Source: Sipunculus nudus (Eukaryota; Annelida; Sipuncula; Golfingiida; Sipunculidae). From it: 64,000 bases of DNA. Below, piece after piece: positions 62,123-64,000 of the stretch; position 1 is the first letter of the stretch; each line of letters opens with the position of its first letter. A program made the translations under genes and the position numbers. The notes under the pieces are model-generated. The model searched no databases. It saw nothing but the letters and a program-made list of their open reading frames with translations, and was not told the origin of the DNA. The DNA is taken from contig CM049312.1 of assembly GCA_026874595.1 (NCBI GenBank), forward strand, positions 55,617,429 through 55,681,428, given 5' to 3'.

Positions 62123-62751
62123 TAGTTTGGGTCACAGAACTAAAGTCCAGCAGGATGGCGCCAGCAGTCCAAATAACTGTGAAATGTGGTGCTAATAACT
62201 GCAGCTGTCCGTGACATATTTAATTGGTATCGGTAACAGACAACACATCATGTATGCAAACACGTGAAATTGTCAATTTTTTATCAACGTTTAATTAGGC
62301 CTATATTTCTTATTTTGATTTTAATTCGATTCACTTCTTATTCATTTAATTCAAAATTGCTCTAAGGAACTGTTAACTATGATATTCAAGCTATTTTAAA
62401 CTGTTAGGGCCTATTTAAAGAGGTAAATCAAGTCAACAAAGATGGCGACGTCAAAAGCTTATCTTGGTTATTTGTCACGTGATCAATATATCTGCAAAAG
62501 TTCTCGATGAAGACTACACCTGTTCAGATATTCGGTGAAAGTCTTTGAACTATGAAGGCCTATAGGGGACGCTTCGCCATTACATCATTTTGTTCTCCTC
62601 GGGTTAACTAAACAGCCAAGAGGCCTACTTTGAAACCGTAGGCTACTTAATAGCTAATAGAAATAAGTATTAGGATGAAATCACACGTAAAATCTCCTAA
62701 TGCCCATGTTACCCCTATAACAACTGTAATTATATAACATGGCTTCTATAC

Positions 62752-63408
62752 GTGGCTCAGGGGTAAAGCACAGGACTCAAAGCCGGGAGGTTGTGAGTTC
62801 AAATCTCAGCGGAGGCGGTGAGATTTTCACGGTCGGCCCCCATGCACCCAGGGTGAGAGCTCTGCAGGCTTAATGGAATAGGCTGTGCCCCACAGCAGTG
62901 CGTCTTCGGGGGTGCATCGATCCTCAGGGTTATGATCCAGTAATGGGGATGATAACACACACAGGACCCGAAGATGCGGTTGACACCAGGCCTGGGTGAC
63001 TCCAGGACACAAAAAATAATATATGATAGGGATCGAGCGAGTGCTACGTACCGCCCTGTCACGTAGTACCAAACCGAAATGCCCTCCCCCCCCCCCTTTT
63101 TTTTGACCTATCCAAAAATTCTGGGTAAAAAACTCATAGTACACCAAGTGTATAGTACAGTTACAAAGAATGTCTTGCCTTTATTGCATTTAAGCGACCC
63201 CAGATTGCACGATTACAACCTAAATTTTCAAAAAATTTCAACACCTCTGTGTCTGCTACGCGGCCTCGCAAAGTGAGCCCCCCACCCCCCCCCCCCTTCC
63301 TCTTCTGAATTCCTGTATCCGCCCCTGCATAGGCCTACTTAGATTAAGAATTAGATAAGAGAGCATGAAAAAATGGATGCGGTTACCTCCACCAACAAAA
63401 TCTTTTAA
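62752..63408 (+). mobile_element. tRNA-derived SINE, split by a MITE
   Basis: Best-preserved head: A box TGGCTCAGGGG, B box region ggttgtgagttcaaatctca, then the family body to accgaaatg (about 63081) and the tail ggatgcggttacctccacc at 63377-63395. About 250 bp between them (63082-63328) ends in CCTGTATCCGCCCCTG, the end of the MITE family at 57401. Confidence 0.8.
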
Positions 63409-64000
63409 AAAAACTGTAATTATTTATATATTTCAACTTCTGTCATATGGGCCCTTCATACTCATGTACCTTCAAGATACAATAACCAAAGTGAATTTAT
63501 AAAATGTAAGCTGTAACTATACAGTTGTCGTATTCATGCATGAAAATATCATTACACGGGCTCAAAGGAACGTATAGGCCTACGTTTCATCGCTGGAGGC
63601 GGCTACTCAAGTTGCAGATTAACGTTTTAATTTAAATTTGTCCGTTAGGCTCGTTTATGGCGGGTTTTTTTTTTTTTTATATAGGCCTATCACGCTTCGC
63701 GCGCTTACATAAAATAGGCCTACCAACGTGCACCTCTGCATGGCAACATATGCTTAAATTTAATATAAACATACTGCTTGCGTGGTGTCAAGTCGCAACA
63801 TGTTTTATCACACATAAACATGCCCATGAAAGGTAAACAGGCTAATTTGAATGGTCCAACTGCGTAGAAACCATGACAACTAATGTTAACACGTAATGGA
63901 ATTTGCTGCTGAAGCTTAATTGAAACTGCGCTGGGCACCGGTTTAGTTTCAAAGGTTCAGGACCCTTGCCAATACAGTTACCCTTAAGAGGAATGTAAAT

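Larger units (their letters stand above)
55681..64000. other. Gene-poor right end
   Basis: No host gene is supported. The longest frame (56430 down to 56026, 134 residues, - strand) has no recognisable domain. Contents are two RTE-type relics, a MITE, a tRNA-like fragment, one family C element, a G-rich minisatellite, a SINE split by a second MITE, and homopolymer tracts. Confidence 0.5.

Noticed and set aside
62752-62830. Possible tRNA gene
   Set aside because: A and B boxes are good but the ends do not pair as an acceptor stem, and the sequence recurs with a long conserved body, so it is a SINE.

Overview
The window is animal nuclear DNA, AT-rich, with long introns, GT-AG splice sites and dense transposon debris. 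Hairpin-ended Helitron-like repeats with CCGT tetranucleotide arrays, tRNA-derived SINEs and RTE- and Tx1/L1-type retrotransposon relics suggest a lophotrochozoan, most likely a bivalve mollusc. That assignment is inference; no species can be named from the sequence.

Two protein-coding genes are supported, both on the + strand. Gene 1 (13349-34480) is an ANKRD13-family gene. Twelve coding exons give a continuous 573-residue frame with ankyrin repeats, the family's conserved central domain and four C-terminal ubiquitin-interacting motifs. The short first coding exon (about 30 residues in vertebrate members) was not found, so 1-13348 is probably intron 1 or upstream DNA. Gene 2 (42502-54426) is complete in seven exons. 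It encodes a 343-residue protein with one N-terminal membrane anchor and a diverged cupin/JmjC-like domain that lacks the usual metal-binding residues. The two genes show no evident functional link.

Layout: 1-13348 holds a candidate solo LTR, degenerate minisatellites and two Helitron-like blocks. 13349-34480 is ANKRD13; its 8-kb intron (16168-24224) contains three elements nested inside one another, one intron has a GC donor, and two tandem arrays grew out of coding-exon ends (a 151-bp array at an exon/intron junction and a 79-87-bp array seeded at the stop codon). 34481-42501 is 3' UTR plus intergenic DNA with a small Helitron-like element, a MITE and a 30-bp minisatellite. 42502-54426 is gene 2, with a foldback element, a GTACCT-rich inverted-repeat transposon, a Tx1/L1 relic and a 3.3-kb Helitron-like block in its introns. 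54427-64000 has a candidate poly(A) region, two convergent RTE-type relics, a MITE with target duplication, another Helitron-like copy, SINEs and G-rich repeats, but no supported host gene.

The most striking signals are the two exon-seeded tandem arrays in ANKRD13 and a design shared by several otherwise unrelated repeat families: a 5'-terminal motif (hairpin-forming in most), an inverted copy of that motif just inside the 3' end, a 3' hairpin, and usually a terminal CTAG. This matches Helitron/Helentron-type non-autonomous elements rather than a wholly new system.
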